A DNA stretch of 64,000 bases from Pseudarthrobacter chlorophenolicus A6. GTDB lineage: Bacteria > Actinomycetota > Actinomycetes > Actinomycetales > Micrococcaceae. The notes beneath the pieces are model-generated. The model worked only from the letters and a program-made list of their open reading frames with translations, did no database searches and was not told the origin of the DNA. Below are positions 28,173 through 37,638 of this stretch, piece by piece (the first letter of the stretch is position 1; every line of letters begins with the position of its first letter). The stretch is from positions 3,203,209-3,267,208 of the forward strand of contig NC_011886.1 in the NCBI RefSeq assembly GCF_000022025.1. The letters are read 5' to 3'. The translations under genes and the position numbers were made by a program.

Positions 28173-29225
28173 TCAGGCCCTTGGCGGCGCCACGGAATCG
28201 CGCCGCACCAGCGGGCAGTCCATCACGGTGGGCGCAGCCGCCATCAGGGCCAGGTCAGTCTTCCCCTCGATGGCGTCGATGAGCTGCTCCACGGCCCAGG
28301 CCCCCATCTCATAGTGCGGCAGCGCCACGGTGGTCAGGGCCGGGTAGAGGTTGGCGGCAATGAGTTGCTGGTCATCGAAACCCACGATGGACAGGTCGGC
28401 AGGAATGGCTAGACCCAGTTCGGCGGCTGCCCGGTAGGCGCCCATGGCCATCCGGTCGTTGTAGCAGAACAAGGCCGTGGGCACGTCAGCGCTCCGGCCG
28501 CGTTCGAGGATCCGGCGTGCCGCCTCATAGCCGCCCTGCACCTCGGACGGCGCAGACTCCACCGGCGCCGCACCGCCGTCGAGCCCTGCTTCGTCCAGCG
28601 TGTTCCGGAAACCCTGAAGGCGGAGGTGGGTGGCCGGGACGTCATCGGTGTTGTTCAGGAAACCTATGCGGGTGTGGCCCGCCTCCACCAGTGCGGACAC
28701 CGCGGTCCGGGCGCCGCGTTCCTCGTCCGGAATCACCGCGGTGATGTTTCCGCCGGTGGAAACGGAGTCCACCAGGACCGACGGAACGTTGCCGAGGTTG
28801 GGCGGCAGGTCAACGCTGCGGTGGTACATGGTGGCGTACAGGATGCCGTCCACCCTCCGTTCGAGGAGGGCCTCCACATCGGCCTGCCGCGACTCCAGGC
28901 TGGCCGCGGCTGACGTGTTGAGGATCATCAGGTTGTAGCCTCGGGCCTTGGCGGCCTCATCGGCGCCCAGGATGATCCGGCCCGCGTGCGGGGTGGTGGC
29001 GATGTCCTCGCTCAGCAGCCCCAGCATCCCGGTCCGCTGGGTCCGCAGCGCCTGGGCCAGACGGTTGGGTTCGTAGCCGAGCTGTGCTGCTGCGGCCCTG
29101 ACCTTCTCCTTGGTTTCGGGCCTGACGCGGGCATACGCCACCTCGTTGAGGACATGGGAGACGGTGGTCACGGACACCCCGGCAGCCAGCGCCACGTCCT
29201 TGATCCCCACGTTTTTGTTGCCCAT
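28173..29225 (-). CDS. LacI-family regulator, copy 1
   Basis: 350 residues. The N-terminal helix-turn-helix is IKDVALAAGVSVTTVSHVLN, followed by hinge residues YEPNRLAQALRTQRT and a periplasmic-binding-like sensor domain (GFDDQQLIAANLYPALTTV). It is the last gene of the fructan operon, 55 bp behind the fructotransferase-like gene. It is about 80% identical by eye to the second LacI at 33243, including most of the DNA-reading helices, so both may bind the same operators. The effector is probably a fructose disaccharide or anhydride (inference). Confidence 0.92.
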   Translation of the reverse strand: MGNKNVGIKDVALAAGVSVTTVSHVLNEVAYARVRPETKEKVRAAAAQLGYEPNRLAQALRTQRTGMLGLLSEDIATTPHAGRIILGADEAAKARGYNLMILNTSAAASLESRQADVEALLERRVDGILYATMYHRSVDLPPNLGNVPSVLVDSVSTGGNITAVIPDEERGARTAVSALVEAGHTRIGFLNNTDDVPATHLRLQGFRNTLDEAGLDGGAAPVESAPSEVQGGYEAARRILERGRSADVPTALFCYNDRMAMGAYRAAAELGLAIPADLSIVGFDDQQLIAANLYPALTTVALPHYEMGAWAVEQLIDAIEGKTDLALMAAAPTVMDCPLVRRDSVAPPRA

Positions 29226-29280
29226 CCGTCTCCCACGCCCTCATGGTCTGATGCCGCCCGCGCCACCGGGCCTGTGTCTC

Positions 29281-30618
29281 CTAGAAACCTACCGTGGGTG
29301 TGGCCCGGATCGCGTTGACTGCCCTGTCGGCAACCACCTGGGTGTCGCTTCCGGAGTCCAGGATGGTGTTGCGGGCTGACCCTGGGTCCACCAGGACAGC
29401 CGTCACGGCGAGATCCGCCGCCTCCGTTGCCAGCAGTGCGTCCACCTGGGCTTCGAAGCAGGAGTCACTCGACGCAGCGTCCACATCCATTGCCACCACA
29501 TGGTTGGTGGAGACGAAGTTTCCGGTGCCTGCCGTCAGCCGGATGATGACCGGCGTGGCACCCTCAGGCCGGATTTCGTTCGCGTCCACCACCTCGGAGA
29601 AGTGGTTCCCGATGACCGAATTGTTGTTGCCGCTGATGCTCAGCAGCCCGGTGAGGTCATCCAGCCCGTTGTCCACGCCGAAGAACGGCGTCCAGGGCTC
29701 GTGGTCGCGGAGGAAGTGGTTGGTGGCCACGAGATTCTCCGAGCTGTTCTCCTCCAGCCGCACCATCCCGGGGTAGAACGCGTGCAGCCGGTTGTTGGTG
29801 ACGCTGGACCGCGTGACCCCCTTGAAGTGGACGCTGCTGGCGCCGCGCGGGAAAACGTTGTTTGCGGTGACCAGGAGTCCGCCGTGGTTTTCGGCATAGA
29901 TGGAGTGCCCGCGGGGGCCCGCCCCCACAAGGTTGTCAGTGATCTTTGAGGCCTGCCCCCAGCCGCGCAGCTCGATGCAGCTGCCGCACTCGGCGATGAA
30001 GTTGTGGTGGATGGACAGCGCATCCGCTTTGTGGATGGTCAATGCATTCTCCAGGTAGACGAAACCCATGTCCGTGACGCGGAAGGAATCGTTGGCGCTG
30101 GCTACGTGGATGCCGGTCTTCCCGTTGGCGTAGGTGTTCTCCGGGTGCCTGCCGGAACCGTCGGCCGTGAAGTGCAGCCCGTCGATGCAGAAGTTGGAAA
30201 ACTCCACCGAGCTGATCCGGGGGCTGCCCTCGCGCGCCACGAGGAACGCCGCGCCCGCGGCGGAATCCCCGGCGCCGCCGGCGGGAAGGTCAACGATCAC
30301 GCGGCTCCCGCCGGGCCACAGTTCGTGCAGGTCCGGCCATTCCTCCTCCGGGACGTTGAAGCGGATGCTCGAGGACGTGAAACCGTGCCCCGAGCCTTCG
30401 ATCCGCAGGAAACTGATGTCGATCAGCACCTGCGTCCGGAGGTGGTAGTCCCCCGGCGGGAGGTAGATCACGGCGCCGGGCTTCCCGCCGTCGTCCACGT
30501 CCGCTGCGCCCTGCCTGGCCTTGATGTCGGCGATGATGCTGTTGATGACCTCGCCGATGTCCTTGGCCGGGTTGCCCGCGGGCCATTCCGTGACGTCGTA
30601 GCGGTTGTTGCTTGGCAT
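29281..30618 (-). CDS. Intracellular inulin fructotransferase-family protein, probable difructose anhydride hydrolase
   Basis: 445 residues from ATG 30618 (AAGGAAG upstream), with no signal peptide. It aligns along its length with the secreted protein at 37785 (YDVT, IIADIK, PPGDYxLRTQV, DIS, GHGF, IAECGxCxEL). Right-handed beta-helix repeats fill the middle. Arthrobacter difructose-anhydride-III hydrolases belong to this family and are cytoplasmic, opening the imported anhydride to inulobiose; location and operon fit that role. The Asp of the secreted paralogue (VHDN) is His205 here (IHHN), while the Glu 11 residues later (Glu216) is kept. The family is certain; the reaction is inferred. Confidence 0.8.
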   Translation of the reverse strand: MPSNNRYDVTEWPAGNPAKDIGEVINSIIADIKARQGAADVDDGGKPGAVIYLPPGDYHLRTQVLIDISFLRIEGSGHGFTSSSIRFNVPEEEWPDLHELWPGGSRVIVDLPAGGAGDSAAGAAFLVAREGSPRISSVEFSNFCIDGLHFTADGSGRHPENTYANGKTGIHVASANDSFRVTDMGFVYLENALTIHKADALSIHHNFIAECGSCIELRGWGQASKITDNLVGAGPRGHSIYAENHGGLLVTANNVFPRGASSVHFKGVTRSSVTNNRLHAFYPGMVRLEENSSENLVATNHFLRDHEPWTPFFGVDNGLDDLTGLLSISGNNNSVIGNHFSEVVDANEIRPEGATPVIIRLTAGTGNFVSTNHVVAMDVDAASSDSCFEAQVDALLATEAADLAVTAVLVDPGSARNTILDSGSDTQVVADRAVNAIRATPTVGF

Positions 30619-30641
30619 TTGTTCTTCCTTGGTGTGGTTGC

Positions 30642-31592
30642 TCAGCGGGATGCCGGTTCGTGCTCCGGAACGTCTGCCCGGAGTTCCTCCAGCGTGGGCG
30701 GGTGGGCGCCAGGCCGGCGGACGGTGATGGCTGCGGCCTTGGCTGCCATCCGTCCCAGCGCCTCCAGCACCGATGGTGCCAGCCCGTCGGCTCCGCGCAT
30801 GAGCAGCCCGTAGATCAGGGCGGTCATGTAGGAATCGCCGGCACCGATGGTGTCCGCCACCACGGATTTGAGGGAGGGCACAGCCACCTGGGCGTCCCGG
30901 GTGGTGAGCAGGGAGCCGTCCGCTCCCCTGGTGACGGCAACGAGGGCCGGGCCCAGTCCGAGGATCCGCCGCGAGACTTCGTCCAGGGATAGGCGCGGGT
31001 AGAGCCACCGGGCATCCTCGTCGCTGAGTTTGACCACCTCGGTGAACGGCAGGAGGTCCTCGAAGATGGATGCGGCTTCAGAGTGGCTGCCGAGCAGGGA
31101 CGGCCGGACGTTGGGATCGTAAGTGACCGTGCAGCGCCGGTGCGACTGCTCCAGCAGCTCACGCACCACGGAGGCACCGGGTTCCAGGAAGGTGGCTATG
31201 GAGCCGGTATGCAGGATCTTCGGGAGGGCCGCCGGGGCAGTCCGGGGCAGGTCCCAGCGGATGTCGAAGTCGTACCGGGCCGAACCGTCCGAGGCCAGGA
31301 CGGCGGTGGCCGTCGCCGTTGCCGCGGTTCCGCGTGATCCCGGCAGGAGCCGGACCCCCGCGCTGTGGAGGTGCTGTTCGATGGCGGCGCCGTGGTGGTC
31401 GGTGCCGATAGAGGTCATCAGGCCGGTACCCACCCCGAGCCTGCCGAGCCCGTAGGCAACGTTCGCGGGCGATCCGCCGGGGTGCTCTTCGGTGCCGCGG
31501 GGCGAGACGACGATGTCCACAAGGGCTTCGCCGACCACCACCACGTCAAGGTGCTCCGCGGCGGCGTCGCCCGTGTACTGGTCTGCTGGCAT
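30642..31592 (-). CDS. PfkB-family sugar kinase, probable fructokinase
   Basis: 316 residues of the ribokinase/PfkB fold. The N-terminal motif GGSPANVAYGLGRLG and C-terminal DTIGAGDSYMTA (catalytic Asp, anion hole) are both intact. It lies between the GH32 gene (31 bp away) and the fructotransferase-like gene (23 bp away), so it should phosphorylate the fructose released by those enzymes. Fructose as substrate is inferred from the operon, not from a specific motif. Confidence 0.87.
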   Translation of the reverse strand: MPADQYTGDAAAEHLDVVVVGEALVDIVVSPRGTEEHPGGSPANVAYGLGRLGVGTGLMTSIGTDHHGAAIEQHLHSAGVRLLPGSRGTAATATATAVLASDGSARYDFDIRWDLPRTAPAALPKILHTGSIATFLEPGASVVRELLEQSHRRCTVTYDPNVRPSLLGSHSEAASIFEDLLPFTEVVKLSDEDARWLYPRLSLDEVSRRILGLGPALVAVTRGADGSLLTTRDAQVAVPSLKSVVADTIGAGDSYMTALIYGLLMRGADGLAPSVLEALGRMAAKAAAITVRRPGAHPPTLEELRADVPEHEPASR

Positions 31593-31623
31593 GGTGGCCT
31601 TCCTTTAGGTGTTGAGGGGTGGT

Positions 31624-33204
31624 TTAGCTGAGCGCGGTGACGGTGAGTGCGCGGACAGTGGCCCGCCCGCCGCTGGCAGTCAGCCTGTTCGCCGTCTGTC
31701 CGGCAAGCGGGAAAACAAGGTCGGTGAGGACCACCTGGCCGTCCTGCGCGAACACCTCCACCGAGCAATGGTCGACGACGATGCGCAGCTTGAGCACGCC
31801 GCTCGCCAGGATGAGCGGGGCTGCTTCGGCCGACGGGAACTTTGGGTGGAAGCCGGTATTCCCGGACTGCCGGCGGTCCAGGATGAGCTCAGCGCGGCCC
31901 GGGTGGTAGCTCAGCACCGTCCCGGCGTTTCCGTCCTCACCTTCGAGCAGGTGGAAGTACACCTGCCCGGCGCTTCCGGGGAGGATTTCGGCGTCGATGA
32001 CCTGGGCCGTGCCGGGGACGGCGTCCGGCAATCGGAAAGCAGCGTCCTCCAGGTCGAAGGGGCCGGAGCGGAGGCTTTCGCCGGTACCGGACAGGCTGGT
32101 TCCGGAGCTGCCGCCGCCCAGCACGGGTTCTTGGACCAGCCGGGCGGAGCCTTCATGCGCTGTGAGCCGCAGCTCGCGCGCCAGCGTCATCGAGGAGCGC
32201 CAGGGGGCAGTGGGCAGCTGGTTGGCGTAGTCCCAGTTGTTCATCCAGCCGATGATGATGCGCCGGCCGTCCGGGGCGTTGCTGAAGGAGACGGACGCGT
32301 AGCAGTCCCTCCCCCAGTCCAGCCAGAGGCAGCGCCGGAGTGCCGCCGTCGCCCCGGCTGCGTCACCGAGCGAACTGACCCCGGCCGGCGCAGCAAGCGA
32401 GGAAGCGTCCGCAACGAAACTGACGCCGTCGAAATGCCCCACGAAGTACTGTCCGCCCGAGCCACCCGCCACGGCCCCAGGATTGACGTTGACGATCAGC
32501 ACCCACTTGATGTTGTCCGGGTCCCCGTCAACGGCGAGCGGAAAGAGGTCCGGACACTCCCACTCACCGGCATCGGCATTCGCAGGGCCGAACTCGCTCA
32601 GGAAGTCCCAGGCCTTGAGGTTCTCGGAGCGGTACAGGACCACCTTCTGCTGCTGCGCTTCGACGGCGGCCATGACCCAGTACGGGCCGTTGTCCCCTTC
32701 GTAACGGAAGACTTTGGGGTCGCGGAAGTGCGCGGAGTTCCGGCTGAGGACCGGGTTTCCGGCGTATTTGCTCCAGGTCATGCCGCCGTCCGTGCTGAAG
32801 GCCAGGGACTGGGCCTGTGTGCCGGCGTGCCCGGATCCGGCCTTGAACGCACTGGTGTAGATGGCCACCAGGGCCGGTGATTCGGCCGTGCCGAAGCCGG
32901 AAGTGTTGCCGTGGTCCACCACCACGCTCCCGGAAAAGATGTCTTCCTCCTCGTCGCAGGCGATGGCCACGGGGTGTTCGGTCCAGTGCAGCAGGTCGCG
33001 GGAGGTGGCGTGGCCCCAGGACATGTTGCCCCACACGTTGCCGAACGGGTTGTGCTGGTAGAAGAGGTGGTACTGGCCGCCGTAGTACACCAGGCCGTTG
33101 GGATCGTTCAGCCAGGTGTCCCGTGCCGTGTAGTGAAGGGCAGGCCTCCACCCGGTGGTGGCGGGGGCTGTTTCCGGAAGTGCGGCTTCAACGCTGCTGG
33201 ACAT
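31624..33204 (-). CDS. GH32 beta-fructofuranosidase / exo-inulinase type
   Basis: 526 residues from ATG 33204 (AGAGGAA upstream). All three GH32 acidic motifs are present: WLNDPNG (nucleophile Asp34), FRDPKVF (Asp162) and EWECPDL (acid/base Glu216). A five-blade propeller is followed by a beta-sandwich. No signal peptide is seen, so it works in the cytosol on imported oligofructosides such as inulobiose or sucrose. Operon position (between lacI copy 2 and the kinase) supports fructose release from the anhydride pathway. Confidence 0.92.
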   Translation of the reverse strand: MSSSVEAALPETAPATTGWRPALHYTARDTWLNDPNGLVYYGGQYHLFYQHNPFGNVWGNMSWGHATSRDLLHWTEHPVAIACDEEEDIFSGSVVVDHGNTSGFGTAESPALVAIYTSAFKAGSGHAGTQAQSLAFSTDGGMTWSKYAGNPVLSRNSAHFRDPKVFRYEGDNGPYWVMAAVEAQQQKVVLYRSENLKAWDFLSEFGPANADAGEWECPDLFPLAVDGDPDNIKWVLIVNVNPGAVAGGSGGQYFVGHFDGVSFVADASSLAAPAGVSSLGDAAGATAALRRCLWLDWGRDCYASVSFSNAPDGRRIIIGWMNNWDYANQLPTAPWRSSMTLARELRLTAHEGSARLVQEPVLGGGSSGTSLSGTGESLRSGPFDLEDAAFRLPDAVPGTAQVIDAEILPGSAGQVYFHLLEGEDGNAGTVLSYHPGRAELILDRRQSGNTGFHPKFPSAEAAPLILASGVLKLRIVVDHCSVEVFAQDGQVVLTDLVFPLAGQTANRLTASGGRATVRALTVTALS

Positions 33205-33242
33205 GTAGGGCGTTCCTCTGGGGACGTGGAAGGGGCTGGCTG

Positions 33243-34295
33243 CTAGGCCCGTGGGGCCGCGATGGAGTCGCGGCGGACCAAGGGGCAACCCAGGATGGTC
33301 GGGTGGAGTGCCATGAGGGAGAGGTCGGTCTTGCCCTCAACGGCGTCAATCAGGTGTTCGGTGGCCCAGGCGCCCATCTCGTAGTGCGGCAGGGCAACGG
33401 TGGTCAGTCCCGGGTGGATGTTCGCTGCAATTAGTTCCTGGTTGTCGAAGCCTGCCACGGACAGGTCCTCCGGGATCCGGAGCCCCAGCTCTGCGGCGGC
33501 GCGGTAGGCGCCGATCGCCATGCGGTCGTTGTAGCAGAACAGGGCTGTGGGCACGTCCGCGCGGTCCTCGCGTGCAAGGATCCGGAGCGCAGCCTCGTAG
33601 CCGCCCTGCACCTCGGAGACGGCAGACTCGACAGGTGCCGCGCCGCCGTCGAGCCCTGCATCTGACAGGGTGGCCCGGAAGGCGCGGAGCCGCTGGTGGG
33701 TTGCGGGGACATCGTCCGTGTTGTTGATGAAGCCAACCCGGGTGTGCCCGGCTTCCAGGAGCGCAGCCACGGCTGCGCGTGCGCCGCCCTCTTCGTCCGG
33801 GATCACAGCCGTGATATCGCCGCCGGCCGCCACGGAGTCCACCAGGACGGAGGGCACGCTGCCCAGGTTGGCCGGCAGCTCCACATTGCGGTGGTACATG
33901 GTGGCGTAGAGGATGCCGTCCACCCGGCGCTCCAGGAGGGCCTCGACGTCAGCCTCCCGGGACTCCAGGCTGGCCGACGCTGAGGTGTTGATGATCATGA
34001 GGTTGTAGCCGCGGGCTTTTGCGGCCTCGTCCGCGCCGAGGATGATGCGGCCGGCGTGGGGGGTGGTGGCGATGTCCTCGCTCACCAGCCCCAGCATGCC
34101 CGTCCGCTGGGTGCGCAGGGCCCGGGCCAGGCGGTTGGGACCGTAGCCCAGCTGCTCGGCGGCGGATCTCACCCTGTCCTTGGTTCCGGGGCTGACCCGG
34201 GCATAGGAAACCTCGTTGAGGACGTGCGAAACAGTGGTCACGGACACGCCGGCAGCCACCGCCACGTCCTTGATCCCGATGTTCCTGTTGCTCAT
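33243..34295 (-). CDS. LacI-family regulator, copy 2
   Basis: 350 residues. Start ATG 34295 is preferred because AAGG lies 9 bases upstream, while the in-frame ATG at 34304 directly abuts that AAGG. Helix-turn-helix IKDVAVAAGVSVTTVSHVLN and sensor domain match copy 1 nearly throughout. It lies 38 bp before GH32 and 31 bp after the permease gene, inside the operon. It is probably the repressor of TGCCAA-N6-TTGGCA sites at the operon promoter. Why two similar repressors are kept is unknown. Confidence 0.92.
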   Translation of the reverse strand: MSNRNIGIKDVAVAAGVSVTTVSHVLNEVSYARVSPGTKDRVRSAAEQLGYGPNRLARALRTQRTGMLGLVSEDIATTPHAGRIILGADEAAKARGYNLMIINTSASASLESREADVEALLERRVDGILYATMYHRNVELPANLGSVPSVLVDSVAAGGDITAVIPDEEGGARAAVAALLEAGHTRVGFINNTDDVPATHQRLRAFRATLSDAGLDGGAAPVESAVSEVQGGYEAALRILAREDRADVPTALFCYNDRMAIGAYRAAAELGLRIPEDLSVAGFDNQELIAANIHPGLTTVALPHYEMGAWATEHLIDAVEGKTDLSLMALHPTILGCPLVRRDSIAAPRA

Positions 34296-34326
34296 CTCGC
34301 GCATCCTTCTGGTTGGTAGGTGGTGC

Positions 34327-35277
34327 TCAGCCCTTGACGGCGCCGAGCGTCATGCCGGCCACGATCTTGCGCTGCAGGAGCAGCGTGAGGAGGATGACCG
34401 GGATGGAGTAGACGGCGGCCAGCGCTGTCATGGAACCCCAGTCCAGGCCGAACTGGGTCTGGAAGTTGGCGATCACCACGGGGGTGGTCTGCGAACGGAT
34501 GGCCGTCATGAGGAGGGCGAAAAGGAACTCGTTCCAGGAGGCCAGGAAGGCGAAGATCGCGGTAACGGCGATGCCGCCGGACACCACCGGGATCACCACG
34601 CGCCAGAGCGCGCCGAGCCTGCTGCAGCCGTCCACGGTGGCCGCTTCTTCCAGGTCCTGCGGGACGGCCTCAAAGAAGCTGGACATCAGCCAGATGGAGA
34701 GCGGCAGCGAGATGGTGGTGTGCGCGATGGACAGGGCGATGGGGGTATCGGACAGGCCCAGCGTCCCCATCATGGAGGCCAGCGGGATGCCGATAGCCAC
34801 CGGCGGCACCATGCGCGTCACCAGCGCGGCCATGATGAAGATCCGGCCGCTGAGGGTCTTGTACCGGGTGATCCCGTAGGCCGCGGGGACGGCCAGGACC
34901 AGCGAAAGCACGGTGCTGATGATGGCTGTCTGGACGCTGTTGATGAACGAGGCCAGCACTCCGCTGCGGCCCAGCGCGTTGGTGTAGTTCTCCAGCGTCC
35001 ATTCCCTGGGGAGGATGGTGGGCGGCACCGCGATGGTGTCGATGGGCGTCTTGAAGGACGTGAACAGCAGGTACAGGAACGGGAACCCGTAGAGGACCAT
35101 GGCCGCGGCCAGCAGGATCCACAGCAGGGTCCGGGTGCTGCGCCGGCCTGCTTCCAGGCCTTCGCGGTTGACGCCGCGGCGCTTGCCGGGACGGACGACG
35201 GCGGGTGCTGCGGAAGGTGCCCCAGCCGCCTTGGCCGGGGTGCCGGCGTCGTGCTTCATGCGTTCGGCGACGCGCAT
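34327..35277 (-). CDS. Carbohydrate ABC transporter permease (MalG-like)
   Basis: 316 residues: a ~40-residue cytoplasmic start, six helices, and the EAA loop (EAATVDGCSRLGALWRVVIPVVSGG) that contacts the ATPase. Its ATG overlaps the stop of the upstream permease by one base (TGATG). Together with the MalF-like subunit and the binding protein it forms a CUT1 importer, here probably for difructose anhydride or fructo-oligosaccharides. No ATPase gene is nearby; a shared MsiK-type ATPase is the usual solution. Confidence 0.9.
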   Translation of the reverse strand: MRVAERMKHDAGTPAKAAGAPSAAPAVVRPGKRRGVNREGLEAGRRSTRTLLWILLAAAMVLYGFPFLYLLFTSFKTPIDTIAVPPTILPREWTLENYTNALGRSGVLASFINSVQTAIISTVLSLVLAVPAAYGITRYKTLSGRIFIMAALVTRMVPPVAIGIPLASMMGTLGLSDTPIALSIAHTTISLPLSIWLMSSFFEAVPQDLEEAATVDGCSRLGALWRVVIPVVSGGIAVTAIFAFLASWNEFLFALLMTAIRSQTTPVVIANFQTQFGLDWGSMTALAAVYSIPVILLTLLLQRKIVAGMTLGAVKG

Positions 35278-36164
35278 CAGTTGTCCTTTCCTGGCCGCCA
35301 GATGGTGGCCACCGCGAAGAACGCGACGGCGAGCATCGCCAGCAGGTAGATGGTGCCCATGGCGCTGGCCAGCCCCGGATCGCCGAAGCGGATCATGGTG
35401 CGGTAAATCAGCAGGCTCATGGTTTCCGAGGCGGACTGCGGGCCGCCGTTGGTTTGGATGAGGATGGTGTCAAAGGCGCGGGCCGCGTCGATGCCGCGGA
35501 CCACCAGGGCCACGGCGATGACGGGGCGCAGCAGCGGCAGGATGATCCGGAACAGCAGGTCATGGGCGCGTGCGCCGTCCAGCCGGGCGGCTTCGATGAG
35601 GTCACCGGGGATGTTCTGCAGCCCGGCGAACAGCACCAGGCACATGAACGAGGTGGTGAGCCAGATGTCCGGGATCGCCACCGAGAAGAGCACGATGTTG
35701 GGGTCCGAGAGCCAGCCGATCTGGTTGGGGTTGGACAGGATGCCTGCCTGGTGCAGGAGGGTTCCGATGAGGCCGAAGTTATCGATCATCAGGAACTTCC
35801 ACAGCAGGCCGGCCACGATGGGGGCGATCATCAGCGGGTACATGAACACGGTCCGCCAGATCTGGGAGCTCTTGCCCAGCATGGTGAACAGCAGTGCCAT
35901 GCCCAGGCCGAGGGCGAACTCGAGGGTGACCACCACCAGGGTGTAGGCCAGGGTCCGCCAGCCGGCGCCGGTGAAGGCCTCGGAGGCGAAGGCGCGGACG
36001 TAGTTGTCCAGGCCCACGAAGTCGCGGGGGCCGCCGGCGATCGGGGAGATCTTGTAGAAGCTGTCCGCCACCAGGCGGAACAGGGGAAAGGCTACGAATA
36101 TTGCCAGGAACAGCGCCGCTGGCGCCATCAGGAACAGGGCGAAGCGGCGATCGGAGATGCGCAC
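35277..36164 (-). CDS. Carbohydrate ABC transporter permease (MalF-like)
   Basis: 295 residues with six membrane helices and the EAA motif region EAARLDGARAHDLLFRIILPLLRP. This is the CUT1 family. It is 69 bp downstream of the substrate-binding protein gene and overlaps the MalG-like gene by one base, so the two subunits are made in equal amounts. Confidence 0.9.
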   Translation of the reverse strand: MRISDRRFALFLMAPAALFLAIFVAFPLFRLVADSFYKISPIAGGPRDFVGLDNYVRAFASEAFTGAGWRTLAYTLVVVTLEFALGLGMALLFTMLGKSSQIWRTVFMYPLMIAPIVAGLLWKFLMIDNFGLIGTLLHQAGILSNPNQIGWLSDPNIVLFSVAIPDIWLTTSFMCLVLFAGLQNIPGDLIEAARLDGARAHDLLFRIILPLLRPVIAVALVVRGIDAARAFDTILIQTNGGPQSASETMSLLIYRTMIRFGDPGLASAMGTIYLLAMLAVAFFAVATIWRPGKDN

Positions 36165-36233
36165 GGGTTTCTCTTCCGCTGGTTGGGGCCGCGGCCGGCA
36201 CCGGTTCTTGTTCAGGTGCCGGCCGCGGTGGTC

Positions 36234-37511
36234 TTACTTGAGGAGGTCCTCGATCTGCTTCTTGGCGTCGGCGAGGAGGGTGGCGGAGTCACCGCCGGCC
36301 ACGGCTTTCTGCAGCATGGGGATCAGGACGGTGTCCACAATCTGCTGCCACTTTTCGGTGGCAGGCCGGGTGGCGGTGGCCTTGCCGTTGAGGGTCTCGA
36401 TCAGCGGCTTGAAGCTTTCGTACCCGGGCTGGTCCTGGTACTTCTCGAAAGCGGAGATGCGGGCGGCCAGGCCCAGGCTGGATTCGATGCCCTTGCTGTT
36501 GTAGTCGTAGGCGCACTTGACGAACTTCTTGGCGGCCTCGGCGTTCTTGGTGGCCTTCGGCACGGTGAGGTACCAGGGGCCGGGGACCCCGCCGACGCCG
36601 GCGGACCCGGCGATCATGGGGGCGGCGCCCACCTTGCCGGCCACTGCGGCGTCCTTGGGGATCTGGCGGTAGGCGTGGGCCCAGAAGCGGGTCATGGCCG
36701 TCTTGCCCTGATTGAACAGGTTCTGCGCCGCGGCCCAGTCCACCTGGGCGGCGCCGGACGGGGCGTCCTTGGCCAGGCTCACGTAGAAGTCCAGGGCTTC
36801 CTTGTGGGCGGCGTTGTCGATGACCACCTTGTCTCCGTCCAGGACCATGGGTGAGCCGGCCTGCAGGACGTGGGCCAGCCATTCGGTTTCCACGGCGCCC
36901 TTGACGTCCGTGCCGTACATGCCGTCCTTGGTGAAGAACTCGGAAATGTCCTGGTACTGCTTCCACGTGGTGGGGGCGGCCAGGGCGTAGCCGTACTTGG
37001 CCTGGAAGTCCGCCTTGTTCTTGGCGTCCTCGAACAGGTCCTTGCGGTACAGGATGATTTCGGCGTTGGTCCACGCCGGCATGCCGATGAAGTGGCCGTC
37101 CACGTTGGCTTCCTTGACCAGTGCCGGGAAGATGTCCTTCTTGGCCTCATCGGTGAAGAGCTCGTCGATGGGCTGGACGGCGTCCTTGAAGCTGGGCAGC
37201 CAGACCGAGTCCAGGGCTGCGACGTCGAAGGAGACGTTGCCGGAGGAGAATTCGCTGGAGAGCCGGTTGAACATGCCGTCGTAGGGCAGTTCGACGAAGT
37301 TGGCGGTGACGCCGGTTTCGGCCTTGCACTGTTCGGCGACGCCTGTCAGTTCGGCGTGGCCGCCGGCTTCCACCAGGACGTTGACGGTGTTGGTGCCGGC
37401 GCTTCCCGACGTGTTCGCCGGGCCCCCTGCGCCGCAGGCGGACGCTGCCAGTGCGACGGCGGTGCAGATGCCGCCAACGGCGATCCTGCTGATGAATGTA
37501 CGAGTGGACAT
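36234..37511 (-). CDS. Extracellular sugar-binding lipoprotein (ABC)
   Basis: 425 residues from ATG 37511. A lipoprotein signal (ISRIAVGGICTAVALAASAC, Cys anchor) is followed by a cluster-B/family-1 type binding protein (NVLVEAGGHAELTGVAEQCKAETG, VPGPWYLTVPKATKN). It is the first gene of an apparent eight-gene operon ending at 28173. It should capture the product of the secreted fructotransferase. Sugar specificity is inferred from context. Confidence 0.9.
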   Translation of the reverse strand: MSTRTFISRIAVGGICTAVALAASACGAGGPANTSGSAGTNTVNVLVEAGGHAELTGVAEQCKAETGVTANFVELPYDGMFNRLSSEFSSGNVSFDVAALDSVWLPSFKDAVQPIDELFTDEAKKDIFPALVKEANVDGHFIGMPAWTNAEIILYRKDLFEDAKNKADFQAKYGYALAAPTTWKQYQDISEFFTKDGMYGTDVKGAVETEWLAHVLQAGSPMVLDGDKVVIDNAAHKEALDFYVSLAKDAPSGAAQVDWAAAQNLFNQGKTAMTRFWAHAYRQIPKDAAVAGKVGAAPMIAGSAGVGGVPGPWYLTVPKATKNAEAAKKFVKCAYDYNSKGIESSLGLAARISAFEKYQDQPGYESFKPLIETLNGKATATRPATEKWQQIVDTVLIPMLQKAVAGGDSATLLADAKKQIEDLLK

Positions 37512-37574
37512 CTCTGTCGACTCACTTTCTCTCGAACGGAAGTGGTGAGAATGATCTGGGGTGAAAAATCGTTT

Positions 37575-37625
37575 TGCCAAAACGACTTGGCATTCACCAT
37601 AGGCCTGCCCGCTGTGGAGTGTCAA
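37575..37625 (-). promoter_or_regulatory. Fructan operon promoter with LacI operator
   Basis: On the minus strand: TTGACA (plus 37620-37625), an 18-bp spacer, then TATGGT (37596-37601). Immediately downstream is TGCCAA-N6-TTGGCA (37575-37592), a perfect-arm palindrome with a CG centre, as LacI-family repressors use. The operator covers the expected start of transcription. Confidence 0.7.
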
Positions 37626-37638
37626 GGGTCACTTCGGT

